A DNA stretch of 64,000 bases from Pontibacter sp. E15-1 (lineage in GTDB: Bacteria; Bacteroidota; Bacteroidia; Cytophagales; Hymenobacteraceae). The notes under the pieces are model-generated. The model saw nothing but the letters and a program-made list of their open reading frames with translations. It was not told the DNA's origin and searched no databases. Of this stretch, positions 7,999 to 18,200 are shown piece by piece. The stretch's first letter is position 1. Every line of letters starts with the position of its first letter. Location: NCBI RefSeq assembly GCF_022601975.1, contig NZ_JAKVIR010000013.1, positions 1-64,000 of the forward strand, given 5' to 3'. The translations under genes were made by a program, and so were the position numbers.

Positions 7999-9222
7999 AT
8001 GGCTGAAATTACTTGCTCATTTTGCGGCAAAAACAAGAAAGATGTATCGGTGATGATATCCGGTATCAACGCACACATTTGTGACCGTTGTATCGGGCAG
8101 GCACAGCAGATCCTGAACGAGGAGAACAAGATACGCGCTAATAGCCGCACTCCGAAGTTCAACCTGATGAAGCCGAAGGAGATGAAGACATACCTCGATC
8201 AGTTTGTTGTCGGCCAGGACGATGCGAAGAAGGTGATGTCGGTGGCGGTATATAACCACTACAAGCGCCTGATGCAACCGACCGAGAACGAGGAAGTGGT
8301 TATCGAGAAATCGAACATCATCATGGTGGGCGAGACGGGCACGGGCAAAACCTACCTGGCGCGTATGATGGCCGGTATCCTGCAGGTGCCTTTCTGCATT
8401 GCCGACGCGACTGTGCTGACAGAGGCCGGTTACGTGGGCGAGGACGTGGAAAGCATCCTGACACGCCTGCTGCAGGCCGCAGACTACAATGTGGAGTCGG
8501 CGGAGCGCGGCATTGTGTATATAGACGAGATTGACAAAATAGCCCGTAAGAGCGACAACCCATCCATTACCCGCGACGTGAGCGGCGAAGGCGTACAGCA
8601 GGCGCTGCTCAAACTGCTGGAGGGAACCTCCGTGAACGTGCCGCCGCAGGGTGGCCGCAAGCACCCGGAGCAAAAAATGATCACGGTGAATACGGAGAAC
8701 ATCCTGTTTATTTGTGGTGGCGCCTTTGTGGGCATTGACCGCCTGATCAAGAACCGTTTGAACACCCGCCCGATCGGCTTCTCGAAGTCGAAGCAGGACG
8801 ATGCGGAGGAAAACGAGAACTTCCTGAAGTACCTCACCTCGCAGGATCTGAAGAACTTCGGCCTGATCCCAGAGCTGATTGGCCGCCTGCCGGTAGTCAC
8901 GCACCTGGACCCGCTGGACAAAGAAACCCTGCGTCTGATCTTACTGGAGCCGAAGAACTCTATCGTGAAGCAGTACAAGCGCCTGTTTGAGATGGAGAAC
9001 ACCACGCTTAGCTTCGACGACAGCGCCCTGGAGTACATTGTGGAGAAGGCGGCAGAGTATAAACTCGGTGCCCGTGGCCTCCGCTCTATCTGCGAAGGCA
9101 TCATGACGGACGCCATGTTTGAGCTGCCATCAGAAGAGGGAGAAAAGGAACTCATCATCACAGGTAAATATGCCCGTGAAAAATTCGAAAAATCAAGCCT
9201 GAAGCAATTGAAAGTAGCTTAA
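7999..9222 (+). CDS. clpX: ATP-dependent Clp protease ATP-binding subunit ClpX
   Basis: AAA+ unfoldase that feeds substrates to ClpP. The 407-residue protein starts with the zinc-binding domain, four cysteines at 6, 9, 28 and 31. Walker A GETGTGKT is at 111-118, the pore motif GYVG follows near 147, and Walker B VYIDEID near 170. Sensor and C-terminal small domains complete the standard length. The frame is open back to 7900, but the ATG at 7999 gives the family N-terminus ([11 protein letters not shown]) and lies downstream of the promoter -7 box at 7941. It follows clpP with its own promoter, so the two may be regulated separately. Confidence 0.97.
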   Translation: MAEITCSFCGKNKKDVSVMISGINAHICDRCIGQAQQILNEENKIRANSRTPKFNLMKPKEMKTYLDQFVVGQDDAKKVMSVAVYNHYKRLMQPTENEEVVIEKSNIIMVGETGTGKTYLARMMAGILQVPFCIADATVLTEAGYVGEDVESILTRLLQAADYNVESAERGIVYIDEIDKIARKSDNPSITRDVSGEGVQQALLKLLEGTSVNVPPQGGRKHPEQKMITVNTENILFICGGAFVGIDRLIKNRLNTRPIGFSKSKQDDAEENENFLKYLTSQDLKNFGLIPELIGRLPVVTHLDPLDKETLRLILLEPKNSIVKQYKRLFEMENTTLSFDDSALEYIVEKAAEYKLGARGLRSICEGIMTDAMFELPSEEGEKELIITGKYAREKFEKSSLKQLKVA

Positions 9223-9236
9223 GGCAGTATACATAT

Positions 9237-9283
9237 AAAAACGAATCGCCCCGACAGATTTACTGTCGGGGCGATTCGTTTTT
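9237..9283. terminator. Strong bidirectional terminator between clpX and lpxB
   Basis: A perfect stem of about 20 bp (9237-9257 against 9263-9283) with loop ATTTA; the GC-rich core is CGCCCCGACAG / CTGTCGGGGCG. It has an A-run before and a T-run after, so it can stop transcripts from both convergent genes. Confidence 0.93.
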
Positions 9284-9359
9284 ATACCCTTCTCAGAGTT
9301 CGTTATAGTGGGAAACTCAACCACAGCTTTCTAACCGCGCCCGGAATAACGGTATGATG

Positions 9360-10487
9360 TTACGATCTAGCCATATCCTGGCCCAGGTAATTCACCATCA
9401 GGTCGGCAGCCCGCTCGGCTGTCCGGAAGGTGCCGATCTTCTCGCGCACCAGCGCATAGCCTTCCTGCTGCTTTTTAATGAAATGCCTGTCGAACAGCAC
9501 CTGCTTTAGCTCCGCGATGATTTTCTTGGGCGTAAAATCGTCCTGTATCAGCTCCGTGACCACAGGCTTGTCGGCAATGAGGTTTACCAGGGAGATATAA
9601 GGCACTTTGATCACCATTTTCGCGATGGTATAAGAGATGGGGCTGGTTTTATAGCATACCACCTGCGGCACACCAAACAGCGCCGTTTCCAGGGTGGCGG
9701 TGCCGGAGGTCACGAGGGCCGCCTGCGCATGCGCCAGCAAATCATACGCCTGGTCATATATGATTTTGATGTTGGGGTCTTTGTTGTATTGCTCGTAATG
9801 CGACTTGGGCAGATTGGACACGCCAGCCACGACAAACTGATAATCCCGGAACGAGGGCAGCACGCTGAGCATCACGTGCAACATGCTCTCTATCTCCTGC
9901 CTGCGGCTGCCGGGCAGTATGGCAATGATGGGCTTGTTGTTGTAGAGCTTGTTCTTCGTCCGGAAGTCGGCGGTGCGGACGTGGTCGGTAACGGCGTCGT
10001 TTACCGGGTTGCCCACATAATCCACGCTGTAATCAAACCGGGCATAGAAGTCTTCCTCAAAGGGCATGATCACGAACATGCGATCTACCACTTTCTTGAT
10101 CTTGTGCACCCGCCCCTGGTTCCAGGCCCATATCTTGGGAGAGATGTAGTAGTATACCTTCAGGCCACGCGCCTTGGCAAACCTGGCGATGCGCATGTTA
10201 AAGCCCGCGTAGTCCACCAGTATCACTACATCAGGCCGGTAGGCTTTGATGTCGGCCTTGCACTCTTTCAGAAAGCCCAGGATCTTGCCCAGGCTTTTGA
10301 ACACCTCGGCAAAGCCCATAAAAGCCATCTCGCTATAGTGGTGCACGAGCTCCATACCCGCCTCCTGCATCATATCGCCGCCCCAGCCCCTGATCTCGGC
10401 CTCCGGGTCTTTCTGCCGCAGCTGCCGGATGAGGTTCGCGGCGTGTAAATCGCCGGAGCGCTCCCCGGCCACGATGTAATATTTCAT
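9360..10487 (-). CDS. lpxB: Lipid-A-disaccharide synthase
   Basis: A glycosyltransferase (GT19) that condenses UDP-2,3-diacylglucosamine with lipid X to make the lipid A disaccharide on the inner face of the cytoplasmic membrane. The 375 residues match the family. GERSGDLHA at residues 8-16 is the signature near the active site, and ILPGSRRQEI with VTSGTATLETAL in the C-terminal half form the UDP-sugar binding region. It is preceded by queD with a 78-base gap and probably read from the same transcript. Its presence, with hldD at 12983, shows a lipopolysaccharide-bearing outer membrane. Confidence 0.96.
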   Translation of the reverse strand: MKYYIVAGERSGDLHAANLIRQLRQKDPEAEIRGWGGDMMQEAGMELVHHYSEMAFMGFAEVFKSLGKILGFLKECKADIKAYRPDVVILVDYAGFNMRIARFAKARGLKVYYYISPKIWAWNQGRVHKIKKVVDRMFVIMPFEEDFYARFDYSVDYVGNPVNDAVTDHVRTADFRTKNKLYNNKPIIAILPGSRRQEIESMLHVMLSVLPSFRDYQFVVAGVSNLPKSHYEQYNKDPNIKIIYDQAYDLLAHAQAALVTSGTATLETALFGVPQVVCYKTSPISYTIAKMVIKVPYISLVNLIADKPVVTELIQDDFTPKKIIAELKQVLFDRHFIKKQQEGYALVREKIGTFRTAERAADLMVNYLGQDMARS

Positions 10488-10565
10488 GCAGATTGTTTCT
10501 GTTTGCGGCTACCGGAACAAGCGTGTGCCCGGCAGCGAATAAAAGAGGCGGTGTTGCTCGTGCGG

Positions 10566-10988
10566 CTATTCGCCGAAGTACTCTACGTAGTTGCGCGGCG
10601 TCTCATACAGCTTGAGGCTGTGCAGCTGCGCGTTTTTGTTGGAGATGTCGAGCACGCGGGGCTGCAGGATTTTCCAGAACTCCACGATCAGGTTCTCGGT
10701 GCTGGCGAGCTTGTCCTCCATAAAGGCCACATCAAGGTTCAGGTTCTTGTGGTCTACCTTGTCGATGACATGGGTGCGAATGAGGGTGCTCAGCTGTTTC
10801 AGGTCAATCACGAAGCCTGTGTCGGGGTCAGGCAGGCCCTTCACCGTCACGATCAGCTCGTAATTGTGCCCGTGCCAGTTGGTGTTGGCACATGGCCCGA
10901 AAACATCCTGGTTCTTGGCCAACGACCAGTTCGGGTTGTGCAGCTTGTGGGCCGCGTTGAAGTGCTCTAACCTGCTTACGTAAATCAT
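10566..10988 (-). CDS. queD: 6-pyruvoyl-tetrahydropterin synthase / QueD family enzyme
   Basis: A 140-residue T-fold enzyme that acts on 7,8-dihydroneopterin triphosphate. Zinc ligands are His14 (FNAAHKL), His39 and His41 (HGHNY); the catalytic cysteine is Cys33. In bacteria the usual role is 6-carboxy-tetrahydropterin synthase for queuosine, and queA is present at 59862. The Cys-x5-His-x-His spacing here resembles animal PTPS, so a pterin product cannot be excluded. Its ATG abuts the stop of the upstream permease gene with no gap, which indicates translational coupling to a B12-type importer. Family certain, exact reaction less so. Confidence 0.85.
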   Translation of the reverse strand: MIYVSRLEHFNAAHKLHNPNWSLAKNQDVFGPCANTNWHGHNYELIVTVKGLPDPDTGFVIDLKQLSTLIRTHVIDKVDHKNLNLDVAFMEDKLASTENLIVEFWKILQPRVLDISNKNAQLHSLKLYETPRNYVEYFGE

Positions 10989-11996
10989 CTAGCCTTTAAA
11001 ATTGTAATTCTTTCTGAGTAGCAAATATACAAAGAAAGGAACACCAAAGAACGAAGTAATAATTCCAATGGGCAAACCGGCCGGCGGATATAGCAGACGC
11101 GAGAGCAAATCGCAAAGCAGCATGAAAAGGCCGCCCACAAAAGCACAGAAAAGCAGGTTGCTCTGGCCGGTGGTACCCATCAGCCCACGCGTGACGTGCG
11201 GTATGATCAGCCCCACAAACCCGATCGGCCCGGAGGTAGCCACGGCAAAGCCCGTCACCACCGACACGGTGCCCAGAATGACCCAGCGCGTCTGGGCCAC
11301 GGGCACGCCGAGCGCCTGCGCCCGCTCCTCCCCCAGCAGCAGAATATTCAACTGTTTTTGATAGTATACAAACAGCAGCAAAGCCGCCAGCAGGGCAAAA
11401 GCAGGGTATGGCAGCAGCGCCCAGGTGGCGCGCTCGAAACTACCCATTGACCAGAAGATAACCGTGCGCAGCTTACTTTCAGAATCTGACAGAAACGTGA
11501 GCAAGCCCACCATGGCCGTGCCCAGCGAGCTGATGGCGATACCAGCCAGCAGCAACTGCGCAGGTATAAGCTGCAGTTTGCGGTAGCCCAGCGCCACCAC
11601 CACCAGCGTCACGGCGAAGGCACCCAGCAGGGCGAAGATGGGCGGCATGTATACCCCCAGCACCGTGATCGGCACAAACCCGAAGAACACCACAATAGCG
11701 CCCAGCGAAGCCCCCGAGGCAGTGCCCAGCAGGTAGGGGTCGGCGAGGCCGTTGTTGACCATCGCCTGCATCAGGTAGCCGGACAGCGCCAGCGAGGCGC
11801 CCACCACCAGCGCCAGCAACAGGCGCGGCAGGCGCAGGTGCACGATGGCAAAGTGCGTGGTGTTGGCCGGATCATACCCCAGGAAAGCATCCAGCAATGT
11901 GCCGAGGTCTGACTCGAACGAGCCGACCTGCAAGCCCAGCACCAGCACCGCCAGAATAAGCAGAAACGCCCCTATAAAGTATACCGCCCTTTTCAT
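10989..11996 (-). CDS. FecCD/BtuC-family ABC transporter permease
   Basis: Inner-membrane permease of a binding-protein-dependent importer for B12, heme or ferric siderophores. The 335 residues contain around ten hydrophobic segments. Near the C-terminus, CDLLSRLLYPPAGLPIGI followed by GVPFFVYLL matches the conserved end of the FecCD family that contacts the ATPase. The start ATG overlaps the stop of the binding-protein gene by 4 bases, and its stop touches the queD start. No ATPase gene of the system lies in this window, so it must be elsewhere or shared. The substrate cannot be read from sequence. Confidence 0.92.
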   Translation of the reverse strand: MKRAVYFIGAFLLILAVLVLGLQVGSFESDLGTLLDAFLGYDPANTTHFAIVHLRLPRLLLALVVGASLALSGYLMQAMVNNGLADPYLLGTASGASLGAIVVFFGFVPITVLGVYMPPIFALLGAFAVTLVVVALGYRKLQLIPAQLLLAGIAISSLGTAMVGLLTFLSDSESKLRTVIFWSMGSFERATWALLPYPAFALLAALLLFVYYQKQLNILLLGEERAQALGVPVAQTRWVILGTVSVVTGFAVATSGPIGFVGLIIPHVTRGLMGTTGQSNLLFCAFVGGLFMLLCDLLSRLLYPPAGLPIGIITSFFGVPFFVYLLLRKNYNFKG

Positions 11997-12886
11997 GGGT
12001 ACAGGAATTTCTCCAGCTCCCGGATAGACTCTACCACGCGCGGCGAGGGACGGGCCATCAGGTCGTGGGAGGGGGCGTATAGCCGTTGGTTCTGGTAGGC
12101 CTTTATCTTGCGGAGCTCCGGGTATATCCTGAAAAAGCCTTCCTCCAGTTCCTGCGGCGTGCCACCCAGCAGCACATCGGGGTTGCTTTTGAGGATATAC
12201 TCGCGTGTCAGGGCATCGAAAGTTTCCGGCACCGCGTTCCGGGCGCCCAGGATGCGGAGTTTGTCCGTCAGCACCGTGCTGTGGCCATACACGTAAATCG
12301 GGTCGAAGCCCGCCAGGCCGAGCACTTTCTGGGGTATGGCCACCTGCCTGTGCCGGGCCTCGATGCGGGCCACCTCCTGCCGCAGCGAGTCTGCCAGTTG
12401 CGTGGCCTGTTGGGCCCTGCCCATGATCTGGCCGATGTCTTCCAGCGCCGAGAAGATGTCCTCCACCGTTTCGTATTTTTGATAGTAGACCGGTATACCC
12501 AGTTCCTCCAGCCGGGCGGCCACATCCAGCGGGGTAATGCCCTCCACGGTGAAGATCAGGTCGGGCTTGAGGGCCAGCACCTGCTCAAAATCGACGGGGT
12601 AATTGTTGACGATTGGCTTCGCGAGCGCCGCCGCCGGGTAGTCGTCGTTCTGGGTGCGGCCCACGATGGTGCTAGTGTCTAGCACGGCAAAGAGCATCTC
12701 CGTCATCGAGGTAGCCAGCGAAAGCACGCGTTTGGGCTGTCCGCTCAGTTTTACTTCCCGCCCCAGGCCGTCTTCCAGTATAAATTGCTTTTGTGTTTCC
12801 GGCTTGGTCTGGTTGCAGGTGGCCAGCGTGAGCAGCAGGCAAAGCAGGGAGAGGTATAGACAGGGCAGGCGCGGCTTCTTTTTCAA
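11993..12886 (-). CDS. Lipoprotein substrate-binding protein of a B12/siderophore-type importer
   Basis: A periplasmic-binding protein of the BtuF/FepB class (helical backbone, type III). The 297 residues begin with a lipoprotein signal (LTLATC, Cys24). The conserved opening PKRVLSLATSMTEMLFA and FEQVLALKPDLIF follow, then a long linker helix near the middle. The start is TTG at 12886; no ATG gives a complete signal peptide. It overlaps the permease by 4 bases and starts a binding protein-permease-queD-lpxB series. Upstream only about 96 bases separate it from divergent hldD, too short for a typical cobalamin riboswitch, and no B12-box was seen. Confidence 0.88.
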   Translation of the reverse strand: MKKKPRLPCLYLSLLCLLLTLATCNQTKPETQKQFILEDGLGREVKLSGQPKRVLSLATSMTEMLFAVLDTSTIVGRTQNDDYPAAALAKPIVNNYPVDFEQVLALKPDLIFTVEGITPLDVAARLEELGIPVYYQKYETVEDIFSALEDIGQIMGRAQQATQLADSLRQEVARIEARHRQVAIPQKVLGLAGFDPIYVYGHSTVLTDKLRILGARNAVPETFDALTREYILKSNPDVLLGGTPQELEEGFFRIYPELRKIKAYQNQRLYAPSHDLMARPSPRVVESIRELEKFLYP

Positions 12887-12982
12887 TCGTTCGGGTTGTT
12901 TATGTATCGGCGGAAGCCAAGGCGGCTCCGTTTATTTTAGTAAATTTAACGCAATTTACGTTAGAGGTTTAAAAACTGAAGT

Positions 12983-13948
12983 ATGATCGTAGTAACCGGT
13001 GCCGCGGGTTTTATCGCCAGTTGCCTTGTAGGCAGGCTGAACCAGGCCAATTTCAATGATATTGTGGTGGTAGACAACTTCTCTGTCGCCAAAAAAGAAG
13101 TTAACCTGAAGGGGAAAAAGATAAAAGAGTTTGTGGATCGCGACACCTTTTTTGAGTGGCTCGACGAGAACTACGAGGAAGTGGAGTTTATTTTCCACCT
13201 GGGGGCCCGCACCGATACCACCGAGTTTAACAAAGACGTGTTCGACCTCCTCAACCTGAACTACTCCAAGCAGGTATGGAACGCCTGCTGCGAGTACCAG
13301 ATTCCACTGGTGTACGCCTCCTCAGCGGCCACGTATGGCGCTGGCACGCTGGGGTATGACGACGAGGAAGCGACCATCCCGCTGCTGCAGCCCCTGAACC
13401 CCTACGGCGACTCCAAGAACGACTTTGACATCTGGGCGCTGGAGCAAACAGCCAAGCCTTTCTTCTGGGCGGGCCTGAAGTTCTTCAACGTGTATGGCCC
13501 CAACGAGTACCACAAGGGCAGAATGGCTTCGGTGATTTTCCATACCTATCATCAGATCAAGGAAAAAGGAAGCATGACCCTGTTCCGCTCGCACAACCCC
13601 GACTATGCCGACGGTGAGCAGATGCGCGACTTTGTGTATGTGAAGGATGTGGTGGATGTCTGTCTCTTCCTGATGCACCACCGCAAGAACTCCGGTATCT
13701 ACAACCTCGGCTCCGGCCAGGCACGCACTTTTATGGCGCTGGCCCTGAACACCTTTGATGCCATGGGCGTGGAGGCCGACATCAACTTTATGGACACGCC
13801 GGAGAACATCCGCGACAATTACCAGTATTTCACGGAGGCCAACATGAGCAAGCTCCGCTCCATCGGGTATGACAAGCCGTTTTATACTCTCGAGGAGGGT
13901 GTGAAAGACTACGTGCAGAATTATCTGATTCCGGGGAAGTATTATTAA
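12983..13948 (+). CDS. hldD: ADP-L-glycero-D-manno-heptose 6-epimerase
   Basis: An NADP-dependent short-chain dehydrogenase/epimerase that converts ADP-D-glycero- to ADP-L-glycero-manno-heptose for the lipopolysaccharide inner core. The Rossmann motif is GAAGFIA at residues 6-12 (usually GGAGFIG in E. coli). Catalytic YGDSK at 141-145 gives Tyr141 and Lys145, preceded by Ser in YASSAATYG. At 321 residues it matches family length (E. coli 310). It stands alone between the divergent importer operon and a strong terminator. The E. coli-like start MIVVTGAAGFIAS supports this member rather than a general UDP-sugar epimerase. Confidence 0.9.
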   Translation: MIVVTGAAGFIASCLVGRLNQANFNDIVVVDNFSVAKKEVNLKGKKIKEFVDRDTFFEWLDENYEEVEFIFHLGARTDTTEFNKDVFDLLNLNYSKQVWNACCEYQIPLVYASSAATYGAGTLGYDDEEATIPLLQPLNPYGDSKNDFDIWALEQTAKPFFWAGLKFFNVYGPNEYHKGRMASVIFHTYHQIKEKGSMTLFRSHNPDYADGEQMRDFVYVKDVVDVCLFLMHHRKNSGIYNLGSGQARTFMALALNTFDAMGVEADINFMDTPENIRDNYQYFTEANMSKLRSIGYDKPFYTLEEGVKDYVQNYLIPGKYY

Positions 13949-14025
13949 TTCAGTTAGAAATCAGAATTAGAGATTAGAGCCAGGTAGCGACAGGCCCTAA
14001 CCCCATTCATAATCTTATTTTTTAG

Positions 14026-14066
14026 AGCACACGGGATACAATAACTCATATCCCGTGTGCTTTATT
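14026..14066. terminator. Bidirectional terminator between hldD and lipoprotein gene
   Basis: Perfect 13-bp stem AGCACACGGGATA (14026-14038) / TATCCCGTGTGCT (14049-14061), T-rich on the plus side and A/T-rich on the minus side. The 3' arm touches the stop codon of the minus-strand gene. Confidence 0.88.
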
Positions 14067-15147
14067 TTTCAATATCCTTAGATGTTAACGCCTGTTCAAT
14101 ACTTTTGCTAAATAACCCCGATTGGGTAGCAACATATACCTTGTCGTTTGTTTTAGCTATACCTGTGATAAAGTTTCCTTCTAACCCCGTATTATCCAAC
14201 TCTCTAATATTAAAAGAGTTGTTTACATCTATTTCAAAAAGCTGGCTTTGATAGCTGGCTAACAACAAATCATCGCTAACTGCATAGTAGCTTAAATACT
14301 GTACATTTTCATTAAGATTGGTAACAAAGACCCAGTTATTACCGGTATTAGATGTAAAAAGCGATGACAACCCTTTACTCCCGTGATAAGTGACTGCATA
14401 ATAATTGCCTTTATGCGCAAACAACCCATCAACAAATTCACCACTAACAATCCGGTCCATTTCACCTTTTTCTGAAACTTTGTCAAGTCCAAAATTTGAT
14501 TCAACATAAAAATTACCGCCCATCGATTTGATCTGCTTTATGAATACCGAACGGCCAACATTCAAAATCTTTGAATCTGTTACAGCGACAACGTCATTTC
14601 CAAAGACGTCTGCTGAAACAGATAATTTAACCAACATAAGTCTGGTCCCAAAAGAGGAATCGTTCCCGCTATAATATGGTATTAGTAAAGTGTTACTGTC
14701 AGATAACCCGATGCACTCTTGTGTATAAGATAGCCCTAGTGCAAAACGGTTGAAATCAGGATCTAACGCCTTCATATACAGATGAGCGCTTGTTGTAAAA
14801 GTTGTTGGGTTCTTCACAGGTCTTACATAGAGCCCGTCTCTATCTTTACCAACAATCACGTGTGCATTCAAGGGAAACTTGTTCTGCGCCAAAGCCTCAA
14901 AATCATGGTAGTAATGCGCTACAGTCTCTGTTGTGCCGCTCTGCGATATAATAGAAAAAAGACTAAGCCCTAAAACATGCAGGTTATTACCATCAGCATA
15001 AATGTTACTGACAAATTTTTGACTATTCAGAAATTTATTGTGCAATTCCCAGATTTCGGCTGGTGCCACCTCTACTTCATCAAGGTCTTTTTTATTACAG
15101 GATATTAGCAAGCCTAGAACGCAGAAAGAGAGTATTAAGTGTTTCAT
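14062..15147 (-). CDS. Hypothetical lipoprotein, beta-propeller-like
   Basis: The product is not recognised. The 361-residue protein opens with a lipoprotein signal (LLISC, Cys17, then NKKD), so it is probably anchored to a membrane in the envelope. The body has repeated short segments such as LLASYQSQLFEID and KVYVATQSGLFSKSI, which resemble blades of WD40/sensor-propeller proteins; the fold is inferred. Its base composition is clearly more AT-rich than the flanking genes, suggesting later acquisition or weak selection. It lies 105 bases after the large outer-membrane gene and may be separate from that operon; no promoter was found. Confidence 0.75.
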   Translation of the reverse strand: MKHLILSFCVLGLLISCNKKDLDEVEVAPAEIWELHNKFLNSQKFVSNIYADGNNLHVLGLSLFSIISQSGTTETVAHYYHDFEALAQNKFPLNAHVIVGKDRDGLYVRPVKNPTTFTTSAHLYMKALDPDFNRFALGLSYTQECIGLSDSNTLLIPYYSGNDSSFGTRLMLVKLSVSADVFGNDVVAVTDSKILNVGRSVFIKQIKSMGGNFYVESNFGLDKVSEKGEMDRIVSGEFVDGLFAHKGNYYAVTYHGSKGLSSLFTSNTGNNWVFVTNLNENVQYLSYYAVSDDLLLASYQSQLFEIDVNNSFNIRELDNTGLEGNFITGIAKTNDKVYVATQSGLFSKSIEQALTSKDIEK

Positions 15148-15252
15148 ATCAGGTAAGGGATTAAAAAGTTAATGGAGCAGTTTTACTAGCAATATGCAAA
15201 TAATCATTTAATCTAAATAATTTAATATAGAAAACAATCGATCATTTATACA

Positions 15253-18200
15253 TTAAAACAGCACCGATACCTGGGTCCTGCCGGTGTGCACGGCCCCTAC
15301 CCCATTGGCTTTGCGGCCGTCGTAGTTCAGCGAGATGTTGAGGCCGTTGCTCAGGCGCTGCTGCAGGTTCAAAGACCAGGTGACGTTGTTGCCAGGGCGC
15401 AGCGCGTTCAGGATTTCATACCCCACATACGAGAAGGCATCGCCGGTAAAATCGATGTTCACGTACTTCAGGTTGCCCGTGAAGGTGCGCTTGCTCACCT
15501 GGCTCAGCTTGACCTCTATCCCCAGCTCATGAAACGCACCCTGCTGCTGTGCCTCTGCCAACGCCTGCACATCCTCGCGCACCGAGAACTGGTACTTGCC
15601 CGTAAACCGCAGCCTGGTATTGGGCTGGTACGACAACTCCGGCGACAGCTCCCGGCTCTCGATCCTGAAGTTTTTTGAGGTCAGGAAGTTCGACTGGTTC
15701 TCCCGCACGTTCAGGCCCATGCTTAGCTGCGTGCTCAGCACCTCGTTCAGGTTCAGGCGCCCGGCCAGCACGTGGCTGCCGATGTTACGGGTCTCGGTGC
15801 CATTGGTGAGCAGCGACTTTTGCTGGTTCTGCTGCACCGTGTACTCCATGCCATACTTGGGGTTGCTCCGGTTGAAATACACGGTATGGCGCATGCTTTT
15901 CACCAGCGAGATCAGGAACTGGTCTTCGATCGCCTGGGCAAACGGGTTGAAGCGGCGGGCCAGGTCATCGTCGGTCGTTTTCTTGTCGATGCTGACGAAG
16001 GTGAGCATCGAGAAATGGGTGAGCGATGCTTTGAGGCCCTTTTCGGAGCGCCAGCTGCGCGGCGTGTTGCTGGTGAGGCGGTAGGTGAAGCGGTTGGTAA
16101 AGGCGTTGATATACTCGTCGGTGGGCAGGTAGATTTTGATGTAGCGCCGCTGGTCCACGGTTTGCGCCTCCAGATAGTCGTTCAGGTTGCTGAGCTGGCC
16201 GCCCTCGCGCAGGTAATGCGTGCCCTGCCCCGGCAGCGTCTCCTGGAAAATGTAGATGCGCTTCAGTTCGCGGCCCGTGCCAGTGGCATAGCTCAGCTCC
16301 GATCGGAAACTGCCGTCCAGAAAGGCCGCGCTCCAATCCACCCGCGACTGGATGGTTTCCTCGTCCTTGCCGTTGGCTACCTGCAGTTTGCGGTATGTGC
16401 CCTGCAGCGAGAGGTCGCTTTCAGGGCCGAGGCGGGTTTGCATGGTCGCGTTCAGCGTCTGCCCCACTTCCGGCTGCCCCAGGGTGCCCACGCCGGTCGG
16501 GCGCTGGTCGGTGCGGTGGCTGTAATCTACCCGAAACCGGGTCAGCAGCGAGTCGCCGCTCTCCACATACACCACGTGCTCCTCAAAATACATGGCCGAG
16601 CCGATCACCGAGTCCGTGCCCAGGGCCGTGAGCTTGTTCTTGTCGAAGCGGTATACATAGCCCGGGGTAATTTTCCCGAAGTCGTAGGCCACGCCCAAGT
16701 CGCCGCGGTACCACTCCGACGCCCGTTGGCCCTGCTCGCTGCTGAGCATGAACAGGTGGTTGCGCAGCGTCACTTTCCCCAGCTGCTTCATCGCGTCCAG
16801 ATAGTGCTGCACCCCGTCGAGCTGCTCCGCGCGGTAGCGCCGGCTGATGCGGTAATTGACCAGGTTCTCGGGATCCTGCGCCGCCCCCACCGAGAAGTTA
16901 AAGATATGGTCCTCGGCTTTTTTTGTCGTCAGCAGGCTCCAGTCGCGATCAAACTCAATGGGGCGGTAGCGGTCGATGGGCGAGAAGTTCGCGTCAGTAT
17001 ACTCGTAGTTGAGCGTGCTGTTCAGTTTATACCTCCCCAACACCTTCACCTCCTTGTCCTGCACCAGATAGCCTACCCGCACCGCCTTCCCCTGGTCGTC
17101 GGCGGCGTCCCGGTCGGAGAAGCGGTTGATGTCGTTCTCGGAGGCAGCGCCTTCCACAAAAAAGCTCACGCCCTGCTGCACCTCGTAGCTGCTCCCCACC
17201 GTAATCAACTGCTTCTTCTTTGGTGTGGGCAACACCCGCAAAGGGGTATAATTGCCCTGTTTCACGCCATTTCTGGGGGCTACCCACCGGTATACCCGGC
17301 CATTTATCGCAGTGTTCGCCAGCACGTAATCGCCATTGTTTTGGCCAACCTCCGTGAAGTTCACATTATAGAAAGCCGAGTCCGGGGAGTTAGAGTAGAC
17401 GAAGATGGAGGCCGCGGTGCCCCCGTCGTTATACACCGTGTCGCGGCGGGCGTAGAGCACCTGCGTCGGGTTAAAGGCCACGGAGTCGGCGCCGCTGCTC
17501 ACGGCAAGGTGCAGGCTGTCGCCCACGCTGGCCAACAGGCGCTTCTCCTCGTCCTGCAGGTTGAGGTTAATCAGGTTGTTGGGGTTGTCAGACTCGTTGT
17601 AGTAGTTGCCGTATACCTTCAGCTTGCCCAAGTTCTGGTAGTGGCTGAGGGTATAAATTCCCCGGCTGTAGTTCTGGTCCGAGTACTCAAAATCAACCTT
17701 CAGGCGCGTGTTCTTGGTGATGACGTGGCGGGTGGTGAAGGTGATCTCGGCCTGGTTGTAGTCGATCACGTAGTCGTAGTCATACCCCCGCTGCAGCAGC
17801 CTGCCATCCAGAAACACCCGCTCGGAGTTTGCCAGCACAATGATGAAGCGCTCGTTGTTGGGACCCCGCAGCCGGTATGGCCCCAGCACCCCCTCCTGCG
17901 CCTGCAACACCTGCGAGGCGAATTTGCCCTTCGACACAGAGGCCGCCACTGTGGTGATGCCTTCCCGGCCTTCCGGCCCGAGTTTCGTTTCGAAAGCGGC
18001 TCCCTGCACGTTTTTGTAATACTGCAGAAAGTAGGCGGGCCTGCTTTTCAGCACCACGTCGCCCGCCGTCAGTTGCCAGAGCCGGTGCTTCAGGGTGATG
18101 TATACCTTGTCGAACTCCTGGAGCTGCTGCGTGTTGCCCTCCGGCTGAAATGGGATGTTCTGGTCTGTGATGGCCGCCGTGATGCTGATGTCGTCGGTTA

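Noticed and set aside
12887..12982. Cobalamin riboswitch before the importer
   Set aside because: The interval is too short and lacks a recognisable B12 box.
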